A DNA stretch of 64,000 nt from Ezakiella sp. (GCA_022778715.1 JALFRW010000008.1:25290-89289); one strand, 5' to 3'. Shown: positions 44,165 to 55,046, counted from the stretch's first letter. Notes: generated by a model not told the origin, from the sequence alone. Numbers and translations: made by a program.

Positions 44165-46564
44165 ATGAATTACGATCATTTAGCAATAGAAAAAAAATGG
44201 CAAGACAGATGGGCTCAAACTCATGTGTTCGACGCAGTGGAAGATTACTCTAAAAAGAAATATTATCTTTTGGTTGAATTTCCATATCCTTCAGGACAAG
44301 GGCTTCACGTTGGACACCCAAGAAGCTATACAGCTCTTGATGTTGTAGCAAGACTTAAGAGAATGCAAGGCTACAATGTACTCTTTCCAATTGGATTTGA
44401 CGCATTTGGTTTGCCAACAGAAAGATTTGCAATTAAAAATCACATGAATCCTGAAGAAGTGACAAAAAATAATATTGCAACTTTTAAAAAACAGCTTACA
44501 AGTCTTGGTATAAGTTTTTCCTGGGACAGAGAAATAAACACAACTGAACCAAGCTACTACAAATGGACACAGTGGATTTTTCTACAAATGTACAAGCACA
44601 ATTTGGCTTACAAAAAGGAAATGACAATTAACTGGTGTCCGGACTGCAAGATTGGACTTGCAAATGAAGAAGTTGTTGACGGAAAATGTGAAAGATGCGG
44701 AGCGGCGGTTGAACATAGAGTTAAAAATCAATGGATGCTTGCAATTACAAAATATGCAGATAGACTCGTAGATGGACTAGACACGGTTAACTATATTGAT
44801 AAGGTTAAACTGCAACAAAAAAACTGGATTGGTAGGAGTTATGGCGCCGAAATCAGGTTTAAAACTACAAATGACGATTCCGTTCTCGTTTACACCACAA
44901 GACCGGATACTATTTTTGGTGCAACATATTTAGTTTTAAGCCCTGAACACGAAAAGCTAAAGAATTGGAATATCACAAATAGAGAAGAAGTTGAAGCTTA
45001 TCAAAAAGAAGCTAGAATGAAGAGCGATTTTGAAAGAGCAGAATTAAATAAAGAAAAAACCGGTATAAAACTTGAAGGTGTGACGGCAATCAATCCATTC
45101 ACAAATAAAGAAATTCCAATTTTCATTTCAGATTATGTGCTCACAACTTATGGTACAGGTGCAATTATGAGCGTACCGGCTCATGATACCCGCGATTTTG
45201 AGTTTGCCAAGAAATTTAATTTGCCAATCGTGGAAGTAATAAAGGGTGGAAATGTGGAAGAACAGCCATATACCGATACTACGACCGGCGTGCTTGTAAA
45301 TAGTGGCAAATACGATGGACTTAGCGTAGAAGAAGCTAAGGAGGAAATCATCGCGAAAGTGGAGGCTGATGGAATCGGCAACAGAAAGACCAATTTCAAA
45401 TTGAGAGACTGGGTTTTCAGCAGACAAAGATATTGGGGCGAACCAATTCCGATGGTAAACTGTGATGGCAAATGGGTTATGATGAATGAAAAAGATTTGC
45501 CACTTACATTGCCACATGTTGATAGTTATGAGCCCACTGATTCAGGGGAAAGTCCATTAGCTTTACTAAAAGATTTTGTGGAAACAACTTGTCCAAACGA
45601 TCCAACAAAAAAGGGAATCAGGGAAACGGACACTATGCCAAACTGGGCAGGTTCAAGTTGGTATTATCTAAGATATTGTGATCCACACAATGATAAAGAA
45701 CTTGCCGATTATAAAAAATTGCAATATTGGTTGCCGGTTGACTGGTATAACGGAGGAATGGAACATACCACACTCCACTTGTTGTATTCCAGATTCTGGC
45801 ACAAATTTTTATACGATATCGGAGTTGTGCCAACAGAAGAACCATATATGAGAAGAACTTCCCATGGAATGATTTTGGGCAGCAACGGTGAAAAGATGAG
45901 TAAGTCTCGTGGTAATGTTAGAAACCCGGATGAATATGTTAAAAATTATGGAGCGGACGCATTAAGGCTTTACGAAATGTTCTTGGGCGATTACGAAAAG
46001 AGTGCTCCATGGAATGATGACGGACCAAAACAATTAAGAAAATTTATAGAAAGAGTGGTTAGACTTCTCGATGTCACAGAGGACGGCGACGAAATTAGAG
46101 AAGAACTCGTTCCAAACTTCCATTTCACAATTAAGAAAGTTACAAATGACTATCTAACACTTAAATATAATACGGCAATCGCTCAGATAATGACACTTGT
46201 TAATGATATTTATTTGACAGGGAAAATTACAAGAAAGGAATTTAAGATTTTGATTACACTGCTAAATCCAGTGGCCCCTCATATTACTGAGGAGTTGAAT
46301 GAAAAACTTGGATACAAGACTATGATTTGTGAAGGCAGTTGGCCGGAATATGATGAAGCTCTAACGATTAAAGATACAATTGAAATTCCTGTACAAATCA
46401 ACGGCAAAGTAGTTGAAAGAATGATTATAAATCGCGACGAAACAGAAGAAAATGTTTTAAACGCTGCTATGGAAAATGAAACTGTGAAGGCAAAAATTGA
46501 AGGCAAAAATATTGTCAAAAAGATTTTTGTTGCTAACAAAATTTTAAATATTGTGATAAAATAG
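44165..46564 (+). CDS. leuS: leucyl-tRNA synthetase
   Basis: This class I synthetase has the HIGH-type motif HVGH in [15 protein letters not shown] (about residues 40-52). A zinc-like CPDC...CERCG lies in the CP1 base. The CP1 editing domain (about 220-400) holds the TTRPDT threonine-rich editing site, and EKMSKSRGN is the KMSKS loop. The 799 residues are near the family's lower end but complete. AGGAG lies just before the ATG. Confidence 0.97.
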   Translation: MNYDHLAIEKKWQDRWAQTHVFDAVEDYSKKKYYLLVEFPYPSGQGLHVGHPRSYTALDVVARLKRMQGYNVLFPIGFDAFGLPTERFAIKNHMNPEEVTKNNIATFKKQLTSLGISFSWDREINTTEPSYYKWTQWIFLQMYKHNLAYKKEMTINWCPDCKIGLANEEVVDGKCERCGAAVEHRVKNQWMLAITKYADRLVDGLDTVNYIDKVKLQQKNWIGRSYGAEIRFKTTNDDSVLVYTTRPDTIFGATYLVLSPEHEKLKNWNITNREEVEAYQKEARMKSDFERAELNKEKTGIKLEGVTAINPFTNKEIPIFISDYVLTTYGTGAIMSVPAHDTRDFEFAKKFNLPIVEVIKGGNVEEQPYTDTTTGVLVNSGKYDGLSVEEAKEEIIAKVEADGIGNRKTNFKLRDWVFSRQRYWGEPIPMVNCDGKWVMMNEKDLPLTLPHVDSYEPTDSGESPLALLKDFVETTCPNDPTKKGIRETDTMPNWAGSSWYYLRYCDPHNDKELADYKKLQYWLPVDWYNGGMEHTTLHLLYSRFWHKFLYDIGVVPTEEPYMRRTSHGMILGSNGEKMSKSRGNVRNPDEYVKNYGADALRLYEMFLGDYEKSAPWNDDGPKQLRKFIERVVRLLDVTEDGDEIREELVPNFHFTIKKVTNDYLTLKYNTAIAQIMTLVNDIYLTGKITRKEFKILITLLNPVAPHITEELNEKLGYKTMICEGSWPEYDEALTIKDTIEIPVQINGKVVERMIINRDETEENVLNAAMENETVKAKIEGKNIVKKIFVANKILNIVIK

Positions 46565-46568
46565 ATTT

Positions 46569-47099
46569 ATGAAATTAACAATTACTCCAACAAAAGAAGA
46601 TTATTATGAAGTGGCAAGGCTTGGTGTTTTCGAAAACAAAAAGTTCAAAACGAGCATATGGTTTCAACGCTTAACACTTCCAATAATTGCAATGCTTTTA
46701 ACTTTACTCTCAAAGCCAATTATCCCAAAAAACGTGATTGTTGCCGCGGCAATTTCTGTGGTATGGTTTTTTATAATTCCATATTTAACGAAGAGATCTA
46801 TGTCGAAGTTTTTAAAAAAGCAATTTGAATTAAAAGCAGTTGAGAAAGCAGATTTCTTGACACCATATACCATTGAAGATGTTGAAGAAGGTTTGCTTGC
46901 TACTCAAGGAGACGATAAATATAAGCTTTTATTCGACTCTGCAAGTAATATTATTATGGAAGATGACTATATTTACTTCTTGCAACAAAATGTTCCATTT
47001 GACTTTTTGATTCCAAGTCATGCTTTTGAAACTAAAGAGGATTTTAACAATTACAAAGAACATTTAGACAGAAGAATTCAAATTGAATTAAGGAAGTGA
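46569..47099 (+). CDS. YcxB-like membrane protein
   Basis: 176 residues with two membrane helices (about residues 36-56 and 60-78). The soluble end with the pattern YTIEDVEEGLLATQGDDKYKLLFDSASNI, then DDYIYFLQQN and IPSHAF, is that of YcxB-like proteins. Function unknown in the family. It sits 4 bases after leuS and its stop touches the glmU ribosome site, so it is co-transcribed. Confidence 0.8.
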   Translation: MKLTITPTKEDYYEVARLGVFENKKFKTSIWFQRLTLPIIAMLLTLLSKPIIPKNVIVAAAISVVWFFIIPYLTKRSMSKFLKKQFELKAVEKADFLTPYTIEDVEEGLLATQGDDKYKLLFDSASNIIMEDDYIYFLQQNVPFDFLIPSHAFETKEDFNNYKEHLDRRIQIELRK

Positions 47100-47103
47100 T
47101 ACT

Positions 47104-48486
47104 ATCAAAAAGGCAATTATTTTAGCTGCAGGAGAGGGCAGCCGCATGAAATCAAACAAATCAAAGGTTTTACACAATTTGCTTTTTAAACCTTTGATTT
47201 TCCACGTGTACGATGCAGTTGTAAAATCTGATTTTGATGAAATTATAACCGTGCTCGGCACAAAAAACATCGAAGAAGCAGGACCAATTTTAGAAGAACG
47301 TGGATCAAAAATTGTTTTGCAAGAGCTTGGCAATGGTAAACCTTATGGTACGGGATATGCTGTAAAACTTGCGAAAGATTTTATTAGTGAAGATGATTCG
47401 CTTATGGTTTTATATGGGGACACGCCGTTAATTGATGAGGAAGTGATTAGAGACTTCGCCAATTTTCACAATGAAAATTATTCTGATATTACTGTATTGT
47501 CGGCAGTTTTGGATGATCCAAAAGATTATGGCAGAATTGTCAGAGAGAACGGAGAGTTTTCAGAAATTGTTGAGAAAAAGGAACTTGTTCCTGGGAAATC
47601 TTATTCAAACGAAGTGAACTCCGGCATATATTTTTTTAGTGGCAAAGCTTTTTTAAACACGATTGATTTAATTAATGATAATAATTCAAAAAAAGAATAT
47701 ATGATTACAGATACAATTAAGCTAGCAAAAGACATGGGATTTAAAGTTAGCGCATTTGTGAGCGAAAATCCGGAGATTATTCTTGGTGTAAATGACAGGG
47801 AAGATTTATATTTGTGTGAAAAGGCACTTGTGAAACGTGAAAACAAAAGGAGAATGATTGACGGAGTTACAATTCACAATCCAGAAGTCACGATGATTGC
47901 TCCGGAAGTAGAAATCGATAGCGATGTGGAGATTTTTGGAGAATGTAGAATTTATGGAAATTCAAAAATTGAGGCTGGAACTATTGTAAAATCTTCAAAT
48001 ATATGCAATACTAAGATCGGGAAGAATTGCACAATTTTGAATTCATATTTGGAAGATTCAGAAATAAGAGACAATGTAAGTTTTGGTCCATTTTCAAGGC
48101 TTCGTCCGGGAGCTGTTATTGGCGAATGTGCTCATATTGGCAATTTTGTGGAAGTTAAAAACTCAAATTTCGGGGCCGGCTCAAAGGCCGGACATCTTGC
48201 TTATATTGGAGATGCTGATGTTGGGAAAAATGTAAATGTCAGCTGCGGAGTGATCTTTTGCAATTACGATGGCAAGAAAAAACATAGAACAAAAGTGGGC
48301 AACAATGCATTTATTGGTTCAAATGTAAATCTTGTCGCCCCGGTGGAACTTGATGACAATTCTTTTGCAGCCGCCGGTTCCACAATAACCAGCAAAGTTT
48401 ATGAAGATGAACTAGCTATTGAAAGAAGCAAACAGAAAAATATAAAAGATTGGGTTAGAAAAAAAGGACTTCATAAGGAGGATTAA
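47104..48486 (+). CDS. glmU: bifunctional UDP-N-acetylglucosamine pyrophosphorylase / glucosamine-1-phosphate acetyltransferase, apparent ATC start
   Basis: GlmU makes UDP-GlcNAc for peptidoglycan in two steps. The uridylyltransferase domain starts with KKAIILAAGEGSRMKSNKSKVLH and includes GNGKPYGTGYAVK. The C-terminal left-handed beta helix (about residues 250-450) carries hexapeptide repeats and RLRPGA, HIGNFVEVKNS and the acetyl-CoA site. The conserved N-terminus is present only if translation begins at ATC 47104. The frame is blocked by TAA at 47089 and offers no ATG, GTG or TTG before Met15. AGGAAG lies seven bases before the ATC. Confidence 0.93.
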   Translation: MKKAIILAAGEGSRMKSNKSKVLHNLLFKPLIFHVYDAVVKSDFDEIITVLGTKNIEEAGPILEERGSKIVLQELGNGKPYGTGYAVKLAKDFISEDDSLMVLYGDTPLIDEEVIRDFANFHNENYSDITVLSAVLDDPKDYGRIVRENGEFSEIVEKKELVPGKSYSNEVNSGIYFFSGKAFLNTIDLINDNNSKKEYMITDTIKLAKDMGFKVSAFVSENPEIILGVNDREDLYLCEKALVKRENKRRMIDGVTIHNPEVTMIAPEVEIDSDVEIFGECRIYGNSKIEAGTIVKSSNICNTKIGKNCTILNSYLEDSEIRDNVSFGPFSRLRPGAVIGECAHIGNFVEVKNSNFGAGSKAGHLAYIGDADVGKNVNVSCGVIFCNYDGKKKHRTKVGNNAFIGSNVNLVAPVELDDNSFAAAGSTITSKVYEDELAIERSKQKNIKDWVRKKGLHKED

Positions 48487-48487
48487 G

Positions 48488-49438
48488 ATGATGGGCTTTT
48501 ATAAGGGGATTAAAGTATTAACCGGTAATGCAAATAGACAACTCGCAAGAGATATTTGCGAGAAAATGGGAATTGATTTAATCGATTGTGATGTAAAAAC
48601 TTTCTCAGATGGTGAGATCAATGTTGAAATCAATGAAACCGTTAGAGGCTGCGATGTTTTTATTATTCAACCAACACACGCTCCGGTAAACGATTATTTG
48701 ATGGAACTTTTGATTATGATTGATGCTTGCAAACGTGCTAGTGCAGGAAGAATTAACGCCGTTATTCCATACTATGGATACGCAAGACAAGACAGAAAGA
48801 CCAGACCTCGTGAACCGATTACAGCTAAACTCGTTGCAAACTTACTTGAAAAAGCCGGTGCAGATAGAGTTATTACAATGGACTTGCATGCCGGACAAAT
48901 TCAAGGATATTTTGATATTCCGGTGGACCATTTGTCAGCAATTCCGGTTCTTGCAGATTATTTCAAAGATAAAGTTGACGAAAACACAGTTGTGGTTTCT
49001 CCAGACTTAGGAGGAGTTACAAGAGCTAGAAACTTTGCAAATAGAATCGGTGCAGGCATTGCAATTATCGAAAAAAGAAGGCCAAGACCAAATGTTTCAG
49101 AAGTTATGAATATAATTGGGGATATTGAAGGGAAAACATGTATTTTGGTTGATGATATTATAGACACAGCCGGAACGATTTGCCAAGCTGCAAAAACCTT
49201 GAAAGAAAAGGGAGTTTCAAAAGTTTATGGTTGTGCAACTCACGGTGTGCTTTCAGGACCTGCAATTGAAAGACTTTTAGAAAGCGATTTGGAATTATTT
49301 GTTATTACAGATACAATCCCTCTACCAGATTTACCGGAAGTTCGCGAAAAAATTAAAGTTGTTACTGTTGCAGATTTGTTTGCAAAAGCAATTTCAATTA
49401 TTTCAAACAACGAATCAATAAGTAAAATTTTTGACTAA
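48488..49438 (+). CDS. prs: ribose-phosphate pyrophosphokinase
   Basis: Prs makes PRPP, used by PyrE in this window and by purine, His, Trp and NAD synthesis. It has the N-terminal FSDGEINVEINE, the regulatory YARQDRK flap, MDLHAGQIQGYF and the PRPP loop LVDDIIDTAGT. The 316 residues are normal. AAGGAGG (48475-48481) serves the ATG at 48488. The glmU-prs-pth-mfd order is shared with Bacillus. Confidence 0.97.
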   Translation: MMGFYKGIKVLTGNANRQLARDICEKMGIDLIDCDVKTFSDGEINVEINETVRGCDVFIIQPTHAPVNDYLMELLIMIDACKRASAGRINAVIPYYGYARQDRKTRPREPITAKLVANLLEKAGADRVITMDLHAGQIQGYFDIPVDHLSAIPVLADYFKDKVDENTVVVSPDLGGVTRARNFANRIGAGIAIIEKRRPRPNVSEVMNIIGDIEGKTCILVDDIIDTAGTICQAAKTLKEKGVSKVYGCATHGVLSGPAIERLLESDLELFVITDTIPLPDLPEVREKIKVVTVADLFAKAISIISNNESISKIFD

Positions 49439-50004
49439 TGAAAGTTATTGTAGGGCTTGGGAATCCAGGACCAAAATATGAAGCTACAAGACATAATGCA
49501 GGATTTTGGGTGCTAGACAATTTGGCAGATGACCGGGGAGTAAAAATCGAAAAACCCAAATTTAATGCACTTATTGGTGAATGGAATTATAAGGGAGAAA
49601 AAATTCTTTTGGTTAAGCCGATGACCTTTATGAATAATAGTGGAACGACCGTTCAACAGATAATGAGCTTTTACAAACTCTCCCCTGAGAATTTTATTGT
49701 GGTTGTAGACGACATTGAAATTGAGCTAGGAATGCTTAGAATAAGGAAAAAAGGCGGAAAAGGCACACATAACGGATTGAAGTCGATTTACAATTGTATA
49801 AAAACAGATGATTATACTAAGATAAAACTGGGAGTTGGTAAATTTAAAAGAGATTGCGACTTGGCAGACTTTGTGTTGTCAAGTCCGCCAAATTCCGATA
49901 TGGAAATCATTAATATTTTAGTGGAACGCGCAAAGGATTCAATAGTATCAATTCTAGATGATGGAGTGGATAATGCGATGAATAAATTTAACGGAAGAAT
50001 TTAG
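49438..50004 (+). CDS. pth: peptidyl-tRNA hydrolase
   Basis: Pth recycles peptidyl-tRNA dropped from ribosomes. The start VGLGNPGPKYEATRHNAGF holds the catalytic His (about residue 20). PMTFMNNSG and DDIEIELGMLRIRKKGGKGTHNGLKSI complete the active site. 188 residues, full length. Its ATG overlaps the prs stop by one base. Confidence 0.97.
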   Translation: MKVIVGLGNPGPKYEATRHNAGFWVLDNLADDRGVKIEKPKFNALIGEWNYKGEKILLVKPMTFMNNSGTTVQQIMSFYKLSPENFIVVVDDIEIELGMLRIRKKGGKGTHNGLKSIYNCIKTDDYTKIKLGVGKFKRDCDLADFVLSSPPNSDMEIINILVERAKDSIVSILDDGVDNAMNKFNGRI

Positions 50005-50008
50005 ATTC

Positions 50009-53000
50009 ATGTGTAATTATGGAGATATTTTAAAAAAAGACAACACTGTCCAAAATTTTTTGACGGCGTTTTATAATAAAAGACCGGCGATCATTAGCGG
50101 TGTGAACGAAGATTTTTTGGAGGAACTTATTACTTTGATAGCAAAGGGTGATAGGTCTTTTTTTGCTGTCTTCAAGAATGATTTAGAAGCCAGGAAAATG
50201 GCGGACTTATTAAACCAAAATGGAATTGAAGCGGATTATTTGCCTCAGAGGGAAAAAGTTTATTACGATATTAAAGTTATTAACGATAGCAACTCAATGC
50301 AAAGATTATCGGTTTTTAAAAATATTTTAGACAAAAAGGCAAAGATTATTACTCTTTCTCTTTTTACTTTGTACGATAAAAATCTTAACTTGGATTTTTA
50401 CAAAGAAAGAATTATTAATCTAAAGATCTCAGACACGGTAGATTTTGAAAAACTAAATAAAAATCTAAATTCAGCTGGATACAAGCGCGTAAATTATGTT
50501 GAAGTGCGTGGAGAATACTCATTTAGAGGAGATATTTTAGATATATTTCCAATGTGTGACGAAAATTTAATTAGAATTGAGTTTTACGATGATGAAGTGG
50601 ATACAATACGTTTGGTGGATGTGGAAACAAGGATTTCAACTACTCATGTGGATGAGATAGAAGTTTTTCCTTGTAACGAACTTTTAATCGATGATTTAAT
50701 TAAAACAGATATAATTAATAATATAATTGAGTCGCTAAAAAATGAAAACTCACCAGAATTAAAAATTAAGTTTAAAAAAATATTAGAATATTTGAATGAA
50801 AACAACTTCACGAGCGAAAGAGAGATTTTGTTCGCTTTTTATCCGGAAGAGTTAAAAACAAGAATTTTTGAGGTGGTAGAAGATTACAACGTGCTTTTTT
50901 CATATCCCGACAAACTTTTGTATGAGCTTAATAGCTTTTATGATTTTTTAGATAATGAATATAAACACTTACTTACGAGCTCTGAAATAGTGGAACAAAA
51001 TATTATTAAAGACAGATTATACGACCCATTTGAAATAAAAAAACTTAAAGACCGTGCTTTTTATATTTTAGATTTACCAAAGACCGCAGAAGGAATCGAA
51101 ACTTATCACTTAAATTTTAATTCAATTCGAAAATACAAAAGAGATTACAACGAAATCTTTAAAGATGCAACAGCGTATTTAAAAGAGAACTATAGGGTTT
51201 ATTTTAGTGCCGGTGACCAACTTCGTCAAAAAGATTTGATTGAGCAATTTGAGAAAAGAGGCTACAGTTATTCAATAAATGATACAACTGGCGACTTTGT
51301 GATTTTAAAAGAAAGAGTTCGCGAAGGATTTATTTTACCGGATATTGGTGTTGTCGTATTCGGTGAAAACAATGTATTTGGCTTTAGCGAAGGAAAACGT
51401 AAAAAAAGCAAATCTAAATCTTCGTCTAAACTTAGAATGGAAGACATTTCAATCGGCGACTTTGTGATTCATGAGGACCACGGTGTCGGCGAATATAACG
51501 GAATTAAAACACTCACTATCAAAGATGTCAGCAAAGATTATATAGAGATTTTGTACAAGGATAACGACAAACTTTATGTGCCAGTAGAAAACATCGACTT
51601 GATTGATAAGTATACGGCAAAAGATGGTGTGAAACCAAGAATATATAATCTCGATAGTATTCAGTGGAAAAAAACTAAAGAAAAAGCGAAAAAAGCTGTC
51701 AATCAAATGGCGAAAGAGCTAATCGAGCTCTATGCAAAGAGGAGTGAAAAAGAAGGATTTATTTTTAGCAAAGATACTCCGATCCAAAAAGAGTTTGAAG
51801 ACGATTTCAAATATGTGGAAACCGATGGACAGCTTATTGCAATTGATGAGATAAAAGCCGATATGGAAAGCTCGCGTCCGATGGATAGATTGCTACTTGG
51901 AGATGTGGGTTACGGTAAGACTGAAGTAGCGTTTAGAGCTGCTTTTAAAGCTATTATGGATGGGAAACAAGTGGCGATGATTACTCCAACCACACTTCTA
52001 TGTAATCAGCACGCCGAAACTGCAAGAGAACGATTCAAAAATTTTCCAATCATTATAAAAGACGTGAGCCGTTTTAGAACTAAAAAGCAAGTAACTGAAA
52101 CTTTAAAGGGACTAAGGGAAGGTAGAGTGGATTTTGTTATTGGTACACACAGACTTTTATCCAATGATGTGGTGTTCCGCGATTTGGGATTATTAATTGT
52201 GGACGAAGAGCAAAGATTTGGTGTAAAACACAAAGAAAAAATCAAGACCATGAGTGAAAATGTGGACGTGTTAACTCTTTCGGCAACTCCAATTCCACGC
52301 ACTCTTTCCATGAGTTTATCAGGAATTCGCTCAATGTCTACGATAGATGAACCGCCACTAAACAGAATCCCGGTTCAAACTTACGTGCTGGAATATAACG
52401 ATGGGCTCATCAGAAATGCAATTTTAAAAGAAATAAAGCGCGGTGGACAAGTTTTTTTCTTATATAATGATGTTAAGAGCATGGAATTTATGAAAGCAAA
52501 CTTAGAAACCTTGGTGCCGGAAGCTAGATTTTTCATCGCAAATGGTCAAATGCCAGAACGGCAACTGGAAGATGTTTTTAAGCGCTTTGAAGAGAAAGAA
52601 GCTGATGTTTTAATTACTTCTACAATAATTGAAACCGGCATGGATTTGCCAAATGTAAATACTTTAATAGTGTATAATTCTGATAGATTTGGACTTTCCA
52701 CTTTGTATCAACTTCGTGGCAGAGTTGGACGCAGCAATTTACTTGCATATGCATATTTTACTTATAAAAATGGTAACTCTATATCGGAAAAAGCTTCCAA
52801 ACGACTAATGGCGATGAAAGAATTTACCGACTTTGGTAGCGGATACAAAATTGCTATGCGTGATTTGGAATTTAGAGGAGCTGGCAATGTGCTTGGGCTT
52901 AGCCAATCGGGACATATGGCAGAAATTGGATATGATTTATACATGAAATATCTAAACTATGCAATAGGAGAACTAAAAGGTAAGCCGATTGAAGCTAAGA

Positions 53001-53431
53001 CTAATACTAAAGTGGATATTAATGTTGAAAGTGCTGTTAATAAAGAATTTTTTGACGATGATTATTTGCAAATGGAATTTTATAGAAGAATTTCAGAACT
53101 CGAAACTTTTAAAGATAAGGAAGATTTGACAGCGGAAGTAATCGACAGATTTGGAAAAGTTCCACCGGAACTAGAAAATTTGATGCATATTGGTTTAATA
53201 AAAAATATTGCAAGCAATCATCACATAAAGAGCATTATTCAAAATGACGACACGATCAGAATTGAATATGAACTGGAATTTTTAGATAAATTTAATATGA
53301 AGAATTTTTTGAATATGATGGAGGATATTGTTAGGATAGATACAAAATTGCCGATTATTAGACTCAAAGTCAAGGATAATCCAATAGTTGTGCTATATGA
53401 GTTCTATAAATATGGGTTTGATATAGATTAG
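50009..53431 (+). CDS. mfd: transcription-repair coupling factor
   Basis: Mfd removes RNA polymerase stalled at lesions and recruits UvrA. The N-terminal UvrB-like modules are at about residues 15-350. The RNA polymerase interaction domain (CarD-like, SIGDFVIHEDHGVGEYNGI) is near 480-555. The translocase has Walker A GDVGYGKTE (about 632) and DEEQ, with GRVGRSN later, followed by the TRCF C-terminal domain. 1140 residues, normal. The ATG has only a distant GGAAG, so translation may be coupled to pth 4 bases upstream. Confidence 0.97.
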   Translation: MCNYGDILKKDNTVQNFLTAFYNKRPAIISGVNEDFLEELITLIAKGDRSFFAVFKNDLEARKMADLLNQNGIEADYLPQREKVYYDIKVINDSNSMQRLSVFKNILDKKAKIITLSLFTLYDKNLNLDFYKERIINLKISDTVDFEKLNKNLNSAGYKRVNYVEVRGEYSFRGDILDIFPMCDENLIRIEFYDDEVDTIRLVDVETRISTTHVDEIEVFPCNELLIDDLIKTDIINNIIESLKNENSPELKIKFKKILEYLNENNFTSEREILFAFYPEELKTRIFEVVEDYNVLFSYPDKLLYELNSFYDFLDNEYKHLLTSSEIVEQNIIKDRLYDPFEIKKLKDRAFYILDLPKTAEGIETYHLNFNSIRKYKRDYNEIFKDATAYLKENYRVYFSAGDQLRQKDLIEQFEKRGYSYSINDTTGDFVILKERVREGFILPDIGVVVFGENNVFGFSEGKRKKSKSKSSSKLRMEDISIGDFVIHEDHGVGEYNGIKTLTIKDVSKDYIEILYKDNDKLYVPVENIDLIDKYTAKDGVKPRIYNLDSIQWKKTKEKAKKAVNQMAKELIELYAKRSEKEGFIFSKDTPIQKEFEDDFKYVETDGQLIAIDEIKADMESSRPMDRLLLGDVGYGKTEVAFRAAFKAIMDGKQVAMITPTTLLCNQHAETARERFKNFPIIIKDVSRFRTKKQVTETLKGLREGRVDFVIGTHRLLSNDVVFRDLGLLIVDEEQRFGVKHKEKIKTMSENVDVLTLSATPIPRTLSMSLSGIRSMSTIDEPPLNRIPVQTYVLEYNDGLIRNAILKEIKRGGQVFFLYNDVKSMEFMKANLETLVPEARFFIANGQMPERQLEDVFKRFEEKEADVLITSTIIETGMDLPNVNTLIVYNSDRFGLSTLYQLRGRVGRSNLLAYAYFTYKNGNSISEKASKRLMAMKEFTDFGSGYKIAMRDLEFRGAGNVLGLSQSGHMAEIGYDLYMKYLNYAIGELKGKPIEAKTNTKVDINVESAVNKEFFDDDYLQMEFYRRISELETFKDKEDLTAEVIDRFGKVPPELENLMHIGLIKNIASNHHIKSIIQNDDTIRIEYELEFLDKFNMKNFLNMMEDIVRIDTKLPIIRLKVKDNPIVVLYEFYKYGFDID

Positions 53432-54280
53432 ATGAAAAAATATGTTGTAATTTTAATGTGTCTTTTATTATCCGGCTGCAATAATAAAGATGGACACGTT
53501 GCAAAGGTGGATGATGTCATAATAGACGAACAAAATTTTTCCGAAAATTATGAAATAGTTGGAAAAATTTACGATAAAAAATATAGTAAAAGTGATGTTT
53601 TAGAAACTCTTGTGGATAGAGCAGTTGTAGCCAAAGAGTTGAAAAACAGAAATATTGAAGATAAAACTAATTATATAGAAGCTGTTAAAAAAGAGATTGA
53701 AGATTATTTTGGCGGAAAAAAAGAGATGATCAATTACTTGCAAAAAAACAATATGACCGTTAAGGATTATGACGATTATATCGTGGCAAGAGCAAACCTG
53801 GCCATGCTAAAGAATGATTTCATAAGAAATATAGAATTAACAGAACAAGAATTAATAGATGAATATTCTGAGAATAAAGAAAAATATGATAACTATAAAA
53901 TTCAAATTTTGGTTATGGACGATAAAAAATCAATTACGTACGCACTACAAAATTCAAACAAAAATTTTGATGAACTGATACATCTTTATAGCACTGACTT
54001 AGAAAGTGCTGCAAATGGTGGAATTATTGATAAGTATCATTTGGGAGAAAAGGAAGACGCATTTGATGAAGCTCTTTTAAATTTGAAAGTTGGAGATATA
54101 AGTTCACCAATAAAACTGCAAAACGAATATTGTATAATTAAATTAATTGATAGTAATTTGGATTTTACGAAAAATAAGTCTAATGTTATAGATAGTTTAT
54201 TAAATAAAAAGTTTGAAGCTTTTTTACTTGAGCTCAAAAAAAATTCAAAAATTAAAATTTACACTGAACTAGATGGTTAA
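53432..54280 (+). CDS. PpiC-type peptidyl-prolyl isomerase lipoprotein (PrsA/SurA-like)
   Basis: A membrane-anchored foldase for secreted proteins. The lipobox LLLSGC gives Cys at residue 16. A SurA-like helical domain (about 30-140) carries the parvulin domain (about 155-245: YSTDLESAANGGIIDKYHLGE, then FDEALLNLKVGDISSPIKLQNEYCIIKL). 282 residues. The ATG follows the mfd stop with no gap. The mfd-prsA-like order recalls Bacillus. Confidence 0.88.
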   Translation: MKKYVVILMCLLLSGCNNKDGHVAKVDDVIIDEQNFSENYEIVGKIYDKKYSKSDVLETLVDRAVVAKELKNRNIEDKTNYIEAVKKEIEDYFGGKKEMINYLQKNNMTVKDYDDYIVARANLAMLKNDFIRNIELTEQELIDEYSENKEKYDNYKIQILVMDDKKSITYALQNSNKNFDELIHLYSTDLESAANGGIIDKYHLGEKEDAFDEALLNLKVGDISSPIKLQNEYCIIKLIDSNLDFTKNKSNVIDSLLNKKFEAFLLELKKNSKIKIYTELDG

Positions 54281-54284
54281 ACTA

Positions 54285-54313
54285 TTGCATTTGCTTAAAA
54301 ATTGTGTTATAAT
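54285..54313 (+). promoter_or_regulatory. extended -10 promoter of the L25 gene
   Basis: TTGCAT (54285-54290), a 17-base spacer, and TATAAT (54308-54313) preceded by TGT form a strong promoter directly after the lipoprotein gene. Confidence 0.85.
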
Positions 54314-54343
54314 ATCCAACAGTTGATTATTAAGGAGGAGAAA

Positions 54344-54973
54344 ATGGCTAATATTAAGTTAGACGCAAAAAATAGATCTGAATTTGGTAAAAATCGCACC
54401 AATAAAATTAGAAAGGAAAATTTAATTCCTGCCGCTATTTTTAAGAAGGGCGAAGAAACTTTACCTATTACGATTTCTGCAAGAGATTTTGATCTAGTTT
54501 ATAGAGAAGCTGGATATACAACAATTGTGAATGTTAATGTTGAAGGTAAATCATATCCAACAATTATAAAGGAAATCGATAGACATCCGTTCAAAAATCA
54601 AATTCTACATGTTAACTTTCAAGGAGTAAACATGAATGAAATGATTAAAGTTGAAGTTCCTATCAATTTCATTGGACGTGACGAAATCAGAGTTCAACCA
54701 TCAATGTTCAATGCTATCTTAAATGAATTACACATTGAATGTTTGCCGAGCGAAATTCCAGAATCAATTGATATCGACGTACAAAATATGCAAATGGATG
54801 AAATCATCTATGTAAAAGATTTGGAAATTGCTAAAAACGACAAGATTACAATATTAGTTGATGCCGACGAACCGGTTTGTGGATTGTCACCACAACAAGA
54901 AGTAGTTGAAGAAGAAGTTTCCGAAGCTAGCGCTGCTGACGTTCCGGTTGTTGGAGAAGAAACAGAAGAATAA
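54344..54973 (+). CDS. rplY: 50S ribosomal protein L25 (CTC long form)
   Basis: L25 binds 5S rRNA. The N-terminal domain starts MANIKLDAKNRSEFGKNRTNKIRKENLIPA, and DRHPFKNQILHVNFQ begins the second beta domain. A general stress (CTC) type C-terminal domain follows, with an acidic tail. 209 residues. AGGAGGAG before the ATG at 54344 rules out the TTG at 54302, which lies inside the promoter region. Its own promoter and terminator make it a single-gene unit. Confidence 0.94.
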   Translation: MANIKLDAKNRSEFGKNRTNKIRKENLIPAAIFKKGEETLPITISARDFDLVYREAGYTTIVNVNVEGKSYPTIIKEIDRHPFKNQILHVNFQGVNMNEMIKVEVPINFIGRDEIRVQPSMFNAILNELHIECLPSEIPESIDIDVQNMQMDEIIYVKDLEIAKNDKITILVDADEPVCGLSPQQEVVEEEVSEASAADVPVVGEETEE

Positions 54974-54980
54974 GATTTTG

Positions 54981-55012
54981 AACCGTGCGCTTGCACGGTT
55001 TTTTTATTTTTT
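54981..55012 (+). terminator. intrinsic terminator of L25
   Basis: AACCGTGC (54981-54988) pairs with GCACGGTT (54993-55000) around GCTT, followed by seven or more T. Confidence 0.95.
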
Positions 55013-55046
55013 AGATTTCGCTCGTTCGAGCTTTATAGAGGTGTTT

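Noticed and set aside
54906..55046. Extended N-terminus of the flippase overlapping L25
   Set aside because: It reads through the L25 coding end and terminator; the ATG at 55047 begins the conserved part.
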